The notes: generated by a model from the letters alone, not told the origin. A stretch of DNA of 61,187 nucleotides from CAZFHZ01 sp964519015 (GCA_964519015.1 CAZFHZ010000008.1:1-61187); one strand, 5' to 3'. Numbered from the stretch's first letter, positions 26,633-35,328 are shown. Program-made: numbers and translations.

Positions 26633-26917
26633 CTACTTCTTCTTCTTGGCTGCTGCCTTCTTCTTTTTCGCCGGTGCCTTCTTCTTGGCCGGGGCCTTCT
26701 TCTTGGCGACCTTCTTCTTCGTCGCCAGCTTCTTGGACTTCTTCTTGGCGACCTTCTTCTTCTTGGCCGGAGCCTTCTTCTTGGCGACCTTCTTCTTGGC
26801 GACCTTCTTCTTCGTCGCCAGCTTCTTGGTCTTCTTCTTGGCTACCTTCTTCTTCTTGGCCGGGGCCTTCTTCTTCTTGGCCGGGGCCTTCTTGGCAGCC
26901 TTCTTCTTAGTAGCCAT
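26633..26917 (-). CDS. histone H1-like Lys/Ala-rich DNA-binding protein
   Basis: The 94-residue protein is almost only Lys, Ala, Pro and Val, in AKKK and APAKKKK units, with no acidic residue. It contains a 26-residue duplication: residues 18-43 and 49-74 are identical except Thr30 versus Ser61. Such tails resemble eukaryotic H1 C-termini and bacterial Hc1/HctB or AlgP-like proteins that bind and compact DNA without sequence specificity. No globular domain is present. The gene has its own terminator and shares a divergent intergenic region with ispH. The repeats make length variation by slippage likely. Confidence 0.85.
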   Translation of the reverse strand: MATKKKAAKKAPAKKKKAPAKKKKVAKKKTKKLATKKKVAKKKVAKKKAPAKKKKVAKKKSKKLATKKKVAKKKAPAKKKAPAKKKKAAAKKKK

Positions 26918-26966
26918 CCTCTAACGTTCCCCCTTCCGCGACTTCGTTGGTTGTCCGGTGCCTGCT

Positions 26967-26981
26967 ACTGAGTGACTCAGT
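26967..26981. promoter_or_regulatory. 15-bp perfect inverted repeat in the H1-like/ispH divergent region
   Basis: ACTGAGT and ACTCAGT flank a central G. The site lies 50 bp from the H1-like start and about 100 bp from the ispH start, a typical place for a dimeric regulator acting on either gene. Confidence 0.45.
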
Positions 26982-27082
26982 GAAACACCCAACGCTTTCA
27001 AGGGGATAAGATACCGCACCTAGTGACAATTTTTTCGTGTTCATGCGTCCAAAGGTCGACGAAGATGATACGGGAGGCTCCA

Positions 27083-28315
27083 ATGGAACCAACGGATAAG
27101 GACAAGTACTTCCCCCGCGGGCTCGGTCTGAAGCGTGAGGTCAAGGCCGAACTCGACCAGGTATATCAGAGCGACCTGGTCGACCACGTGCGCGCGAACG
27201 GGCACCAGCTGGTCGTGGACGGCCTCACCATCCATCTCGCCCGCGAGCTGGGTTTCTGTTACGGCGTCGACCGCGCTGTCGCGTACGCCTATGAAGCGCG
27301 CCGCAAGTTCCCCGACCGACGTATCTGGCTCACCGGCGAGATCATCCACAATCCACATGTGAATGAGCGGTTGCTCGCGATGGGCATCGGCTTCCTCTTC
27401 GGCCGTCACGCCACCGCTCAGGGTTACGAGTCGGTCCACCAAGATGACGTGGTGATCCTGCCCGCCTTCGGGGTGCCGGTGGAGGACATGGAACGGCTGC
27501 GCCGCATCGGCTGCATCCTGGTCGACACCACCTGCGGCTCAGTGATGGTGGTCTGGAAGAACGTTGATCGATATGCCCGGGAAGGATTCACCAGCGTCAT
27601 CCACGGCAAGTACTACCATGAAGAGACGATGGCGACGGCGAGTCGCGCTACCGAGCATGGCGGACACTATCTCATCGTCCGCGACATGACCGAGACGGAG
27701 ATCGTGTGCGATCACATCCTGGGGACCGGACTCGACCGCGCCGGGTTCCTCGAGCGGTTCCGGCCGGCGGTATCACCTGGATTCGATCCCGACCGTCACC
27801 TCGAGCGCTTCGGCCTGGCCAATCAGACGACGATGCTCATGAGCGAGTCGCTCGCGATCGCCGATCGGATCCGCGCCGCGATGGTGGAGAGATATGGGGA
27901 GGAGGAAGTCGCCCGCCGTTTCCGCAACTTCGAGACGATCTGCAGCGCCACCCAGGAAAGGCAGGATGCCATCCTCGCCCTGCTCGAACGGCCGCTCGAC
28001 CTGATGATCGTGATCGGGGGTTACAACTCGAGCAACACCAGCAATCTCGCCGAAATCGCCGGACGACGGGTGGATACCTTCCACATCGACAGCGCTGAGA
28101 GTATCCTGGACGAGAACCGGATCCGGCACAAGCCGGTGGGTGAGAAGGAGGCCGTCATCACCGACGGCTGGCTGCCTCACCGGCCGCTCACCATCGGAAT
28201 CACCGCCGGAGCCTCGACCCCCAACACCGAGATCGGGGCGGCCATCCTGCGCATGCTGCAGACCCTCGGACTCTCCCTCCCGGAGATCGGCCGTCCCGGC
28301 GAGTCGCAGCCCTAA
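27083..28315 (+). CDS. ispH: 4-hydroxy-3-methylbut-2-enyl diphosphate reductase, long form
   Basis: IspH makes IPP and DMAPP from HMBPP in the last step of the MEP pathway, using a [4Fe-4S] cluster. The ATG at 27083 follows GGGAGG (27070-27075) and yields 410 residues, longer than the roughly 310-residue E. coli enzyme, as in cyanobacterial-type IspH. Cluster ligands are in ELGFCYGVDRA (Cys near 58), DTTCGSV and ETICSATQERQ. GEIIHNPHVN, YYHEETMAT and GGYNSSNTSNL form the substrate pocket. Another MEP gene, ispE, is at 59970. It overlaps the convergent peptidase gene by 4 bp. Confidence 0.95.
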   Translation: MEPTDKDKYFPRGLGLKREVKAELDQVYQSDLVDHVRANGHQLVVDGLTIHLARELGFCYGVDRAVAYAYEARRKFPDRRIWLTGEIIHNPHVNERLLAMGIGFLFGRHATAQGYESVHQDDVVILPAFGVPVEDMERLRRIGCILVDTTCGSVMVVWKNVDRYAREGFTSVIHGKYYHEETMATASRATEHGGHYLIVRDMTETEIVCDHILGTGLDRAGFLERFRPAVSPGFDPDRHLERFGLANQTTMLMSESLAIADRIRAAMVERYGEEEVARRFRNFETICSATQERQDAILALLERPLDLMIVIGGYNSSNTSNLAEIAGRRVDTFHIDSAESILDENRIRHKPVGEKEAVITDGWLPHRPLTIGITAGASTPNTEIGAAILRMLQTLGLSLPEIGRPGESQP

Positions 28316-30168
28316 CGCGTCCTCCGGTTCCCCAACACAATCTTGACCGTGAACACCCGGTCGCCCCGCCGCAGTTCCATCTCCACCTGCTGGCCCGGGG
28401 ATCCGTCCTGGAGCGCGTAGGTGTAGTCGTAGATGTTCCGGATCGGGCGCTCCCCCATCCTCAAGATCACGTCCCCCGGTTCCAGACCGGCGTTGGCGGC
28501 CGGCCCTCCGGCGTTGACCCCGCTGATCCGGAATCCCTCCCCCTCCCAGCTGAAATCGGGTACCACCCCCGTGTAGACGGCGATGCCGGCGCGCCCCTCG
28601 CCCATCCCTTCCGGTTGGGCGGTGGCCTGGTAGACGAGCCGTTCCGGGGATCGTGTCCACCGCCGCACCAAGGCACTGATGAACCGCACGACCCGCTCCT
28701 CGCCGGGATAATCGAGCTTGTCGGCGTCATCGGTGGGCCGGTGATAGTCGCTGTGGGTGCCGGTGAAGAAGTGCAGGACCGGTATCTCCCGGGCATAGAA
28801 GGATGCGTGATCAGAGGAGCCGTAGCCGTCGGGGACCCGGCTCAACTTGAATCCGAACCGGCTGGAGCCGTTGAGCTCATCGAGCAGTCCGTCCCACGAC
28901 GGGCTCGTGCCGGTACCATAGACCGTGAGACTGCGCTCGCTGTTGAGTCGGCCGACCATGTCCATGTTGAGCATGGCCTCCGGGTGCCCGGCCCCGGGGG
29001 GGAGATGCTCGGCCAGGAAAGCGGAGCCGAGCAGGCCCTCCTCCTCACCGGCGAAGGCGGCGAAGAGGATGTTGCGGTCGGTCGACGGCATAGCCGCGAA
29101 CTCCTGGGCGAGCTCGAGCAGGCCGGCTGTCCCCGAGGCGTTGTCGTCGGCGCCGTTGTGGACCGCGGTGGTGTCGGGGACCAGCGATCCCTCCCCCCCC
29201 ATGCCGAGGTGGTCGTAGTGGGCGCCGATCACGATCCAGTCATCGCTCTCCACCAGGGCGGGGACGGCGCCCAGCACGTTGATGCCGGTGGCGCGGACCG
29301 GTTCAATATCGACCTCCAGACGGATCCGTGGGGCGGGGGGGGTACGTGCACCCCCACGTCCGGTGGGGCGGGGCGGGGGCACCGGGGGCGCCTGCAGCCG
29401 GGCCGCCAGAGCGCCGGGCGAACCGAGGATCCGGTCGGCGGCTTCCACGGTCAGACCGACCGCCCGGATCCCGGAGGTGCCGGGTGAGGAATCGTAGCGG
29501 AGCGGTTCCAGGAAATCGGCCGGATCGAGGTCGGGATGCGGCGCCACCAGCAGGGCGACGGCGCCGTGGTCGCGGGCGTTGGAAGCCTTGCGCCGGAGCG
29601 CATGATGGCGTGGGAAGCGCATCCCCCCGCCTTCCTCGGGCGGTCCGTAGGGTACCACCAGCACCACCTTGCCGGTGACATCCAGACCGGCGTAGTCGTC
29701 CCATCCCTCAACGGGGACCGAGATGCCGTAGCCGGCGAAGACGACCTCGAGGGTGTCACCCCCTCCGTCGTCACTGAAGGCGAAGGGGCGCCACTGGTGA
29801 TCGAGGAGCAGCTCTTCGCCCCGGCCAACCACCGCGAGGGCATTGGCGGGTCCCAGTTCGACCCCGGACACGAAGGGAAAGTCCTGGAGATATCCCCCCG
29901 CGTCCCCTTCGGGTCGCAGCCCGTAGCGCCGGAACTCGGCGGCCAGATAGCGGGCCGCCCGAGCCGCCTCGGGTGTGCCGGTCCGCCGGCCCCGCAGCTC
30001 ATCGGAGGCGAGCCAGGTGACGTGCTCGCGCAGTTCGGAGGCGATGACCTGAGGATCGGTGGTGGTTGCGGTGTGACCGCTGCAACCGGCGCTAAGAGTG
30101 AGCAGCAGCGCCAGCAGTGACAGGCCGATGGACCTCAAGGACGGCGATGAAGATATACCTTTGACCAT
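28312..30168 (-). CDS. M28-family zinc aminopeptidase lipoprotein with C-terminal PDZ domain
   Basis: The ATG at 30168 follows GGGAG and begins a lipoprotein signal with lipobox SAGC; the product has 618 residues. An inserted PA-like region (about 100-260) precedes the peptidase core. Its zinc ligands and catalytic Glu sit in AHYDHLGMG, NGADDNASG, FAGEEEGLLG, NMDMVG and HSDYHRPTDD. The last 100 residues form a PDZ domain (ISGVNAGGPAANAGLEPGDVILRMG). It probably trims peptides at the cell surface or in the periplasm. A longer in-frame extension upstream overlaps the gene at 30233 and lacks a signal. Confidence 0.9.
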   Translation of the reverse strand: MVKGISSSPSLRSIGLSLLALLLTLSAGCSGHTATTTDPQVIASELREHVTWLASDELRGRRTGTPEAARAARYLAAEFRRYGLRPEGDAGGYLQDFPFVSGVELGPANALAVVGRGEELLLDHQWRPFAFSDDGGGDTLEVVFAGYGISVPVEGWDDYAGLDVTGKVVLVVPYGPPEEGGGMRFPRHHALRRKASNARDHGAVALLVAPHPDLDPADFLEPLRYDSSPGTSGIRAVGLTVEAADRILGSPGALAARLQAPPVPPPRPTGRGGARTPPAPRIRLEVDIEPVRATGINVLGAVPALVESDDWIVIGAHYDHLGMGGEGSLVPDTTAVHNGADDNASGTAGLLELAQEFAAMPSTDRNILFAAFAGEEEGLLGSAFLAEHLPPGAGHPEAMLNMDMVGRLNSERSLTVYGTGTSPSWDGLLDELNGSSRFGFKLSRVPDGYGSSDHASFYAREIPVLHFFTGTHSDYHRPTDDADKLDYPGEERVVRFISALVRRWTRSPERLVYQATAQPEGMGEGRAGIAVYTGVVPDFSWEGEGFRISGVNAGGPAANAGLEPGDVILRMGERPIRNIYDYTYALQDGSPGQQVEMELRRGDRVFTVKIVLGNRRTR

Positions 30169-30232
30169 CTCGACTCCCGACGCTGACGGGTGGAAGCGTG
30201 ACGCCGCGGGGGCCCGGTGACGGGCCCGGTGC

Positions 30233-30535
30233 TCAGTCGAGCCCCTCGGGGGGTGAGGATCCCAGCGGTCCGGGCCAGCGCACGAAAAAGGAACGGAAGA
30301 TCCGTTCCAGCCGGGCACCGTCCACACCGCGTTCCTCCTCCAGCACCGTGACGGCCGTCCACAACTCGTCCAGCGCATGCTGGAAGGCGGTGCGGTCGGG
30401 GGCGGGGATGTCGAGGGTGCGGCCGCGTAGCCAATCGGCCCGGTCGAACCAGATCCGGGCCTGACCGGAGAAGCCGTCCCGACGGGTCGGCACCTGCATC
30501 CGGTAGGGGCTGTCCGCTCGTAGTGGTCTGGACAT
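30233..30535 (-). CDS. small hypothetical protein
   Basis: The ATG at 30535 gives 100 residues (MSRPLRADSPYRMQ onward). It has an Arg-rich start, a strand segment GFSGQARIWFDRADWLRG, and a C-terminal helix with HALDELWTAVTVLEEE. No signal peptide or known motif is visible and the ribosome-binding site is weak. It lies 64 bp before the M28 peptidase in the same direction. I do not recognise it. Confidence 0.5.
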   Translation of the reverse strand: MSRPLRADSPYRMQVPTRRDGFSGQARIWFDRADWLRGRTLDIPAPDRTAFQHALDELWTAVTVLEEERGVDGARLERIFRSFFVRWPGPLGSSPPEGLD

Positions 30536-30663
30536 GGCACCAAGGTAGTCATCCCCCTGTTCCGTCTCAAGTCCCCTCCACGGGGGGGACCGGCCGGCCG
30601 GTGCCGGCCCGCGGGCATTGAGATGTATCCCCGGCTCCCCCCCCGCCGTATCACTCCCGGAAC

Positions 30664-30695
30664 GGGCCGCCCGACGTCCGCCAACCGGGCGGCCC
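30664..30695. repeat. 10-bp perfect inverted repeat upstream of the sigma factor operon
   Basis: GGGCCGCCCG (30664-30673) and CGGGCGGCCC (30686-30695) are perfectly complementary with a 12-nt spacer. It is about 75 bp before the sigma factor start. It could be an operator or a leader hairpin. The rest of 30536-30767 shows no gene. Confidence 0.45.
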
Positions 30696-30767
30696 CTCCC
30701 TCGTTCAATAATCGAAGAGACCCGCCTAACCATTCCCCGGTTCCGGTCGTTGAGGGGAAGGAGGGGG

Positions 30768-31358
30768 ATGAGACGTCACGGAGCCGACACCAGCGATGAG
30801 GAGCTGCTGACGGCCTTCCGCACCGGCAAGCAGGAAGCCTTCACCCTCCTGTTCCGGCGCTGGAGCCGACCGGTCTTCGGTCACGTGCTGGGTCTGGTCA
30901 AGGACCGGGACGTGGCCGACGACATCACCCAGCGGGTCTTCCTGAAGCTGGCCCGTCGGCCCGGTGCGTACACCCCCGGAACCTCTTTCTCAAGCTGGCT
31001 GCATCGGGTGGCCCGGAACGAGGCGCTGGACGAGCTCAAGAGGGTTCGACGCCGCCGGGTGGAGAGTGAAGCCGACCCGTCGGGGGTGCCCGATCCGCCC
31101 CACCAGGCAGGAGCACCGGAGTCCGCCGAACTGGGCCGGATGGTCCACGCGGCGATCGAGACCCTGGACGGTATCCAGCGTGAAGTGCTGGTACTGCGGG
31201 AGTACAGCGAACTGAGTTACCGGGAGATCGCCGAGATCACCGGGCGGTCAGTGGCCAACGTCAAGCAGGACATCTTCCAGGCGCGGCAGGCCATGCGAGC
31301 ACGGCTGGCACCGCTCCTGGAGAAGGATCCAACGGTATGGACCACACCCACTGGATAG
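30768..31358 (+). CDS. ECF-type RNA polymerase sigma factor
   Basis: The ATG at 30768 follows GGAAGGAGGG and gives 196 residues. Region 2 (about 20-85) contains FTLLFRRWSRPVFGHV, DVADDITQRVFLKL and FSSWLHRVARNEALDEL. Region 4 (about 125-185) contains IQREVLVLREYSELSYREIAE and then the HTH. There is no region 3, as expected for ECF factors. The anti-sigma gene overlaps the end by 22 bp, and two HEAT-repeat genes follow, so this factor probably directs an envelope response with its own operon among its targets. Confidence 0.93.
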   Translation: MRRHGADTSDEELLTAFRTGKQEAFTLLFRRWSRPVFGHVLGLVKDRDVADDITQRVFLKLARRPGAYTPGTSFSSWLHRVARNEALDELKRVRRRRVESEADPSGVPDPPHQAGAPESAELGRMVHAAIETLDGIQREVLVLREYSELSYREIAEITGRSVANVKQDIFQARQAMRARLAPLLEKDPTVWTTPTG

Positions 31359-32080
31359 AACTCCTCGGCCGTCACCAGGACGGCGAACTGTCCGGGGAGG
31401 AGCAGATCGCCCTCGAGGCTCATCTCGAGGCGTGCGCCGACTGCCGGGAGAACCTGGAAGTTGACCGGGCCTGCGCCCGGGCGCTCCGGCAGGCCCTGGA
31501 CGAGGCCTATCCGACCGACCTGGAAGCGCGTTTCCAGGCGCAACTGGAAGTATCCCACAGGAAGCACCACGGGCTCTCCGGCTGGCTGCGTCACGGGGAG
31601 TTCCACCTACCGGTGCCGGTGGCCCTGGCCGCGGGCGTGCTGTTGGTGGTGGTCGGGATCGGGATCGCCCGCCTCGCCCAGCCCACTGACCCCCTGGCGG
31701 GTGTGGACCCGATGGCCGCCCTGGACGACGCCGGGTCGGTGGAGAGCCAGGTGCGTTCCCTGCTGGTGAGCGCCCGGACCCTGCTGCTGGCGCTCGACAC
31801 GGCCGGCCCGGATGCCACCGGGCACTACCACCTGGAAGCGGAACAGCGACTCAGCCGCGACCTGGTCACGGAGGTCCGCCTGATGCAGGGAAGCGGGGAG
31901 TACGAGGGGCGCGATGCCCTGATCGATCTCGTCATGGACCTGGAGGCCATCCTGCTGGACGTATCCACCTGGCCGGGTGGTGCGGATGCCCAGCGACTGG
32001 CCCTGGTGCAGGCTGGAATCACCGAACGCTCGCTCCTCTACCGGATCGATGCGTTCACGGAGGATCTCGGCGGCGATTAA
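31337..32080 (+). CDS. zinc-finger anti-sigma factor, single-pass membrane protein
   Basis: This 247-residue protein starts inside the sigma gene. Residues 12-39 contain the anti-sigma zinc motif: H near 12 and HLEACADC, an HxxxCxxC pattern. It normally holds the sigma factor inactive. A membrane helix spans about 92-112 (PVALAAGVLLVVVGIGIA). The extracytoplasmic part (about 115-247) is helical and has no known sensor motif. Release could follow proteolysis or a conformational change. Confidence 0.88.
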   Translation: MDHTHWIELLGRHQDGELSGEEQIALEAHLEACADCRENLEVDRACARALRQALDEAYPTDLEARFQAQLEVSHRKHHGLSGWLRHGEFHLPVPVALAAGVLLVVVGIGIARLAQPTDPLAGVDPMAALDDAGSVESQVRSLLVSARTLLLALDTAGPDATGHYHLEAEQRLSRDLVTEVRLMQGSGEYEGRDALIDLVMDLEAILLDVSTWPGGADAQRLALVQAGITERSLLYRIDAFTEDLGGD

Positions 32081-32103
32081 GCCGGCCGGGAAGGGAGGGA
32101 ATC

Positions 32104-34209
32104 ATGAGAGGGAGCTTGTGGATCGCCGGCGGACTCATCACCCTCGGGGCCGGTGGCCCCGCCCGGGAGCTGCCGCAGCAGCCCCCCCGACCGCCCCGAC
32201 CGCCGGTCGTGGTGGTGCAACCCGACGTGGAGCGCATCCAGCGCGAGGCTCGGGATCTGGCCCGACAGGCCCTGCGTTCGATCGACCAGGATAGCCTGCG
32301 GTGGGAGCTGGACCGGATGCGGGACGAGCTGCGCTGGCAGCAGCCCGACTTCGACTTCAACTTCGATTTCAACCACGACTTCGATTTCCAGTTCGACTTC
32401 CAGGACTTCAACTTCGACTTCCAGTTCCCCGAGTTCCCCGAGTTCCCGGAGATGCCCGAGCTCGACGTGGAAGCGAGCCTGCGGGATGCCGAGCGGGCGC
32501 TGCGGGACATCGATGTCCGGATCGGCCGCGGTATCCGGATCGGCAGCTCCGACCGGCTCATGCTGCTCGACCTGACGGTGGAGCGGCAGGGGGACCCGGG
32601 ACTGGCCCTGTTCAACGAAGCCAAGGCGCTCCTCTTCGACCGGCGTTATGAGGAGGCCCGGGCCAAGTTCCAGGAACTGGTCCAGAAGACCGCCAACTCC
32701 GCCTACCGCATCGACGCCGAGTTCTGGTCGGCTTATGCGCTCGAGCAGATCCGCGGTCAGACCGAGGCCGCCTTCAAAGCCTACCAGGCCTTCCTGCAGG
32801 CCCATCCCCAGGGCCCCTTCAGCGAGCACGCCCAGGCCAGCATGGTGCAGCTGGCGGGTCGGCTCTACCGCCAGGGGATGGCGGAGTACAAGCAGTACGT
32901 GGAATCCGCCCGGGAAGCCCCCGAAGAGGATGTCCGGCTCTACGCCCTCCAGGCCCTCTCGCGGATGGAGGATGTCGACCTGGTGCCCGGGATCGAGAAG
33001 ATCGTGGCCGACCCGTCGGCCTCCACCCGCTTGAAGCGGGAGGCCCTCGACCTGCTACGGCGGAGCACCGATGAACGCGCCGTCGCCGTCCAGGAACGGG
33101 CCGCGCGCGAGCACGCCGATCCCGAACTGCGCGCCTACGCCATCGCCAGCCTGGGCTCGCGTCGCGACCCGGCCGGCCTGACGGCCCTCCAGCGGCTCTA
33201 CCAGGGAGAGCGGAGCATCTACGCCCGGCGCTTCATCACCGAAGCCGCGACCGGTTACCGCAGCAGCGATCAGGCCGCCGACGCGGCCGCCTTCCTGGCC
33301 CGGATCGCCGAGAGCGATGCCGACCAGGACGTGCGCCAGCGGGCGGTGGAGGGACTCTCCTCCTTTAAGAGTGAGGCGGCGATCCCGCACATCCAGCGGC
33401 TGATGGAGCGGATGAAGGGACAGCCGGAGGCGGCCGGGACACGGCGCCAGCTCCTGCGGGCCTGGGCCCGCAGCGAGGACCCGCGCCGGATCCAGGTACT
33501 GCGTGAGGCCGCCCTGAACGAAGCGGACGAGACGAACCAGCGGGCGGCCGTGAGCTACCTGGGCGGCATCGAGGGCCCCGAGGCGCTCGAAGCGCTCATC
33601 GCCATCGCCAAGGGGAACGGTCCCGAGGCGGTCCGGGTGACGGCGGTCGACGAGATCGGCGACCTGGAAGGGAGCCGGGCCACGGCGGTGCTGGTGGAGA
33701 TCGCCCGCAGTAACGCGCCCGTGCGGGTACGCCAGGAGGCCATGGACGAACTGGGCAACCGCCAGGTCCCGGAGTCCTTCGACACCCTGAGCGCGATCGC
33801 GACCGGCCAGGGGGACCGGGCCCTGCGGGAATCGGCCATGTCGGAGCTGCGGGCCTGGGGCGCCGGGAGTATCCCGGTGCTGGAGCGGATCGCCGCCAAC
33901 GACCCCGAGATGAGCTTGCGCGAGAACGCCGTGAGCGGGCTCGGCCGGCTGGAGGACGGGGCCGGCTGGGATGCGCTGGCCAGGATTTTCAACAGCGATG
34001 CGGACAGCCGGCTGCGCCGCCGCGCCCTCGACTACCTTTGGCGGATCAACGAGGGAAAAAGCATGAACACGGTGATCGGCGCGGCCAAGTCGGACCGGGA
34101 CACCGAGATCCGGCGCCAGGCGGTCCGCCTGCTCGGCTCCAGCGAGTCGGCGGCGGCCAAGCGGGCGCTGCAGGATCTGCTCAACATCCCGCCGACGGAA
34201 GGGCGTTGA
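32104..34209 (+). CDS. exported HEAT-repeat protein with Asp/Phe-rich low-complexity track
   Basis: The 701-residue protein begins with a short hydrophobic segment (WIAGGLITLGAG) that may be a signal, then PP-rich linker and a charged helix. Residues 82-120 (32347-32463) are an unusual run in which Asp or Asn alternate with Phe, moving to PEFPEFPE. A TPR-like part follows at about 165-270. From about 290 to the end there are roughly a dozen HEAT repeats with motifs like LRRRALDYLWRI and IRRQAVRLLGSS. HEAT arrays bind proteins. Function is unknown; the operon links it to the upstream sigma/anti-sigma pair. Confidence 0.85.
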   Translation: MRGSLWIAGGLITLGAGGPARELPQQPPRPPRPPVVVVQPDVERIQREARDLARQALRSIDQDSLRWELDRMRDELRWQQPDFDFNFDFNHDFDFQFDFQDFNFDFQFPEFPEFPEMPELDVEASLRDAERALRDIDVRIGRGIRIGSSDRLMLLDLTVERQGDPGLALFNEAKALLFDRRYEEARAKFQELVQKTANSAYRIDAEFWSAYALEQIRGQTEAAFKAYQAFLQAHPQGPFSEHAQASMVQLAGRLYRQGMAEYKQYVESAREAPEEDVRLYALQALSRMEDVDLVPGIEKIVADPSASTRLKREALDLLRRSTDERAVAVQERAAREHADPELRAYAIASLGSRRDPAGLTALQRLYQGERSIYARRFITEAATGYRSSDQAADAAAFLARIAESDADQDVRQRAVEGLSSFKSEAAIPHIQRLMERMKGQPEAAGTRRQLLRAWARSEDPRRIQVLREAALNEADETNQRAAVSYLGGIEGPEALEALIAIAKGNGPEAVRVTAVDEIGDLEGSRATAVLVEIARSNAPVRVRQEAMDELGNRQVPESFDTLSAIATGQGDRALRESAMSELRAWGAGSIPVLERIAANDPEMSLRENAVSGLGRLEDGAGWDALARIFNSDADSRLRRRALDYLWRINEGKSMNTVIGAAKSDRDTEIRRQAVRLLGSSESAAAKRALQDLLNIPPTEGR

Positions 34210-34210
34210 G

Positions 34211-35182
34211 ATGAGGGCCCCGGCCAGGGGCGCGCTGGGAGCGGCGGTCGTGCTGCTGCACATGGCCGCCCCACTGCCGGCCCGCGCCCAGGTGAACGAC
34301 TTCTCGGGGCGGAGCGGGACGCTCTCCTCTCGGATCGAGGCGGCTCTGCGCGCGGCCTCAACCGGGCGGGAGGGGAGCCGCTTCCGGGTAGTCTTCGGTT
34401 TCGAAGGTCTGGTCCCCTCCGATGTGCAGGCGGGGGGAGGCGGTGGGATGGTGCTCCAGCGGTATGACTCGTGGAGCATGACCGGTTTCAGCGGCCTGCT
34501 GCCGGTGGCCGATGCCTGGAACCGGCCGGGACGCGCCGGCACGGTGATCGACCTGGCCACCATGCAGACCGCCGCCGCGCTGCCGGCCCCCGTGCTCCAG
34601 ACCCGTTCCCTGCTGGCCTTCCTGGAGGGACGGGTGCGGGAGGGGAGGGCCCGGCTCGAGGGGGTGAGCATACGCCTTCCCCAGGGGCGCCTGGCCCTGG
34701 GGGAGCGTCCGCTCTGGTGGCTGGGCCGGATCGAGGGAGGGGAGGTGTATGGCTGGTTGGATACATCACTCCGCCCGGATGTGGCCGGAGAGCAGGGGGG
34801 ACTGCGCCGGGATCTGACCGGGTTGCTGAGCACCCTGCCCGGCCCGGGTGGGGTCCTCGAGCGGCTGACCCAACTGGCGAGTGGCGATCCCGACCTGGAT
34901 GTGCGGCGCGCCGCAGTTCGCTACTTGGGCCGTCGCCCCGAAGAGACCCGGCCGATCCTGCAGCGCCTCTTCCGCGACGCCTCCGACGAGCAGCTCCGGA
35001 TGGAGGCGATGACGGGACTGCTGGTCCGTATGGAACAGGGACAGGTCTCCTGGCTGGCCGAGGTGGCCCGCACCGACCCCTCCCTGCGCCTGCGCCGGGA
35101 AGCGATCGCCGAACTGGGTCGGTCCGGCGATCCGCAGGCCCGTCGGATCCTGGAGGAGATCGTGGGTATCGGCCGTCCGTGA
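34211..35182 (+). CDS. exported protein with C-terminal HEAT repeats
   Basis: It starts 2 bp after the previous stop, so translation is probably coupled. The 323-residue product has a signal peptide (GAAVVLLHMAAPLPARA). A middle part has RFRVVFGFEGLVPSD and GGGGGMVLQRYD. From about 215 HEAT repeats appear (VRRAAVRYLGRRPEE, LRMEAMTGLLVRM, LRREAIAELGRSG). It looks like a smaller partner of the first HEAT protein. I do not recognise the N-terminal part. A strong terminator follows 27 bp later. Confidence 0.8.
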   Translation: MRAPARGALGAAVVLLHMAAPLPARAQVNDFSGRSGTLSSRIEAALRAASTGREGSRFRVVFGFEGLVPSDVQAGGGGGMVLQRYDSWSMTGFSGLLPVADAWNRPGRAGTVIDLATMQTAAALPAPVLQTRSLLAFLEGRVREGRARLEGVSIRLPQGRLALGERPLWWLGRIEGGEVYGWLDTSLRPDVAGEQGGLRRDLTGLLSTLPGPGGVLERLTQLASGDPDLDVRRAAVRYLGRRPEETRPILQRLFRDASDEQLRMEAMTGLLVRMEQGQVSWLAEVARTDPSLRLRREAIAELGRSGDPQARRILEEIVGIGRP

Positions 35183-35209
35183 CGAAGCGCATCCCCTGCG
35201 GCCGATGAG

Positions 35210-35246
35210 CGCCCCCGGCGGGACGGTACCGCCGGGGGCGTCTTTT
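35210..35246 (+). terminator. strong intrinsic terminator of the sigma-HEAT operon
   Basis: CGCCCCCGGCGG (35210-35221) pairs perfectly with CCGCCGGGGGCG (35229-35240) around GACGGTA, followed by TCTTTT. Twelve GC-rich pairs plus a T-run is a textbook arrangement. Confidence 0.9.
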
Positions 35247-35328
35247 GTATATCATGGTCCTTCGGCCCCTCCCCGTATGTCGGAGGAGCGCCATTGTATT
35301 CTAGGAGCATCCGACGGAGGGATCCCAC

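Noticed and set aside
26319..26924. Plus-strand frame with FFLA repeats, seeming membrane protein
   Set aside because: It is the antisense of the AAG-rich H1-like gene. Repeated Lys codons read as Phe/Leu on the other strand.
30659..30678. ECF promoter with GGAAC and GTC boxes
   Set aside because: GGAAC at 30659 and GTC at 30676 are 12 bp apart, too short for the usual 15-17 bp spacing.
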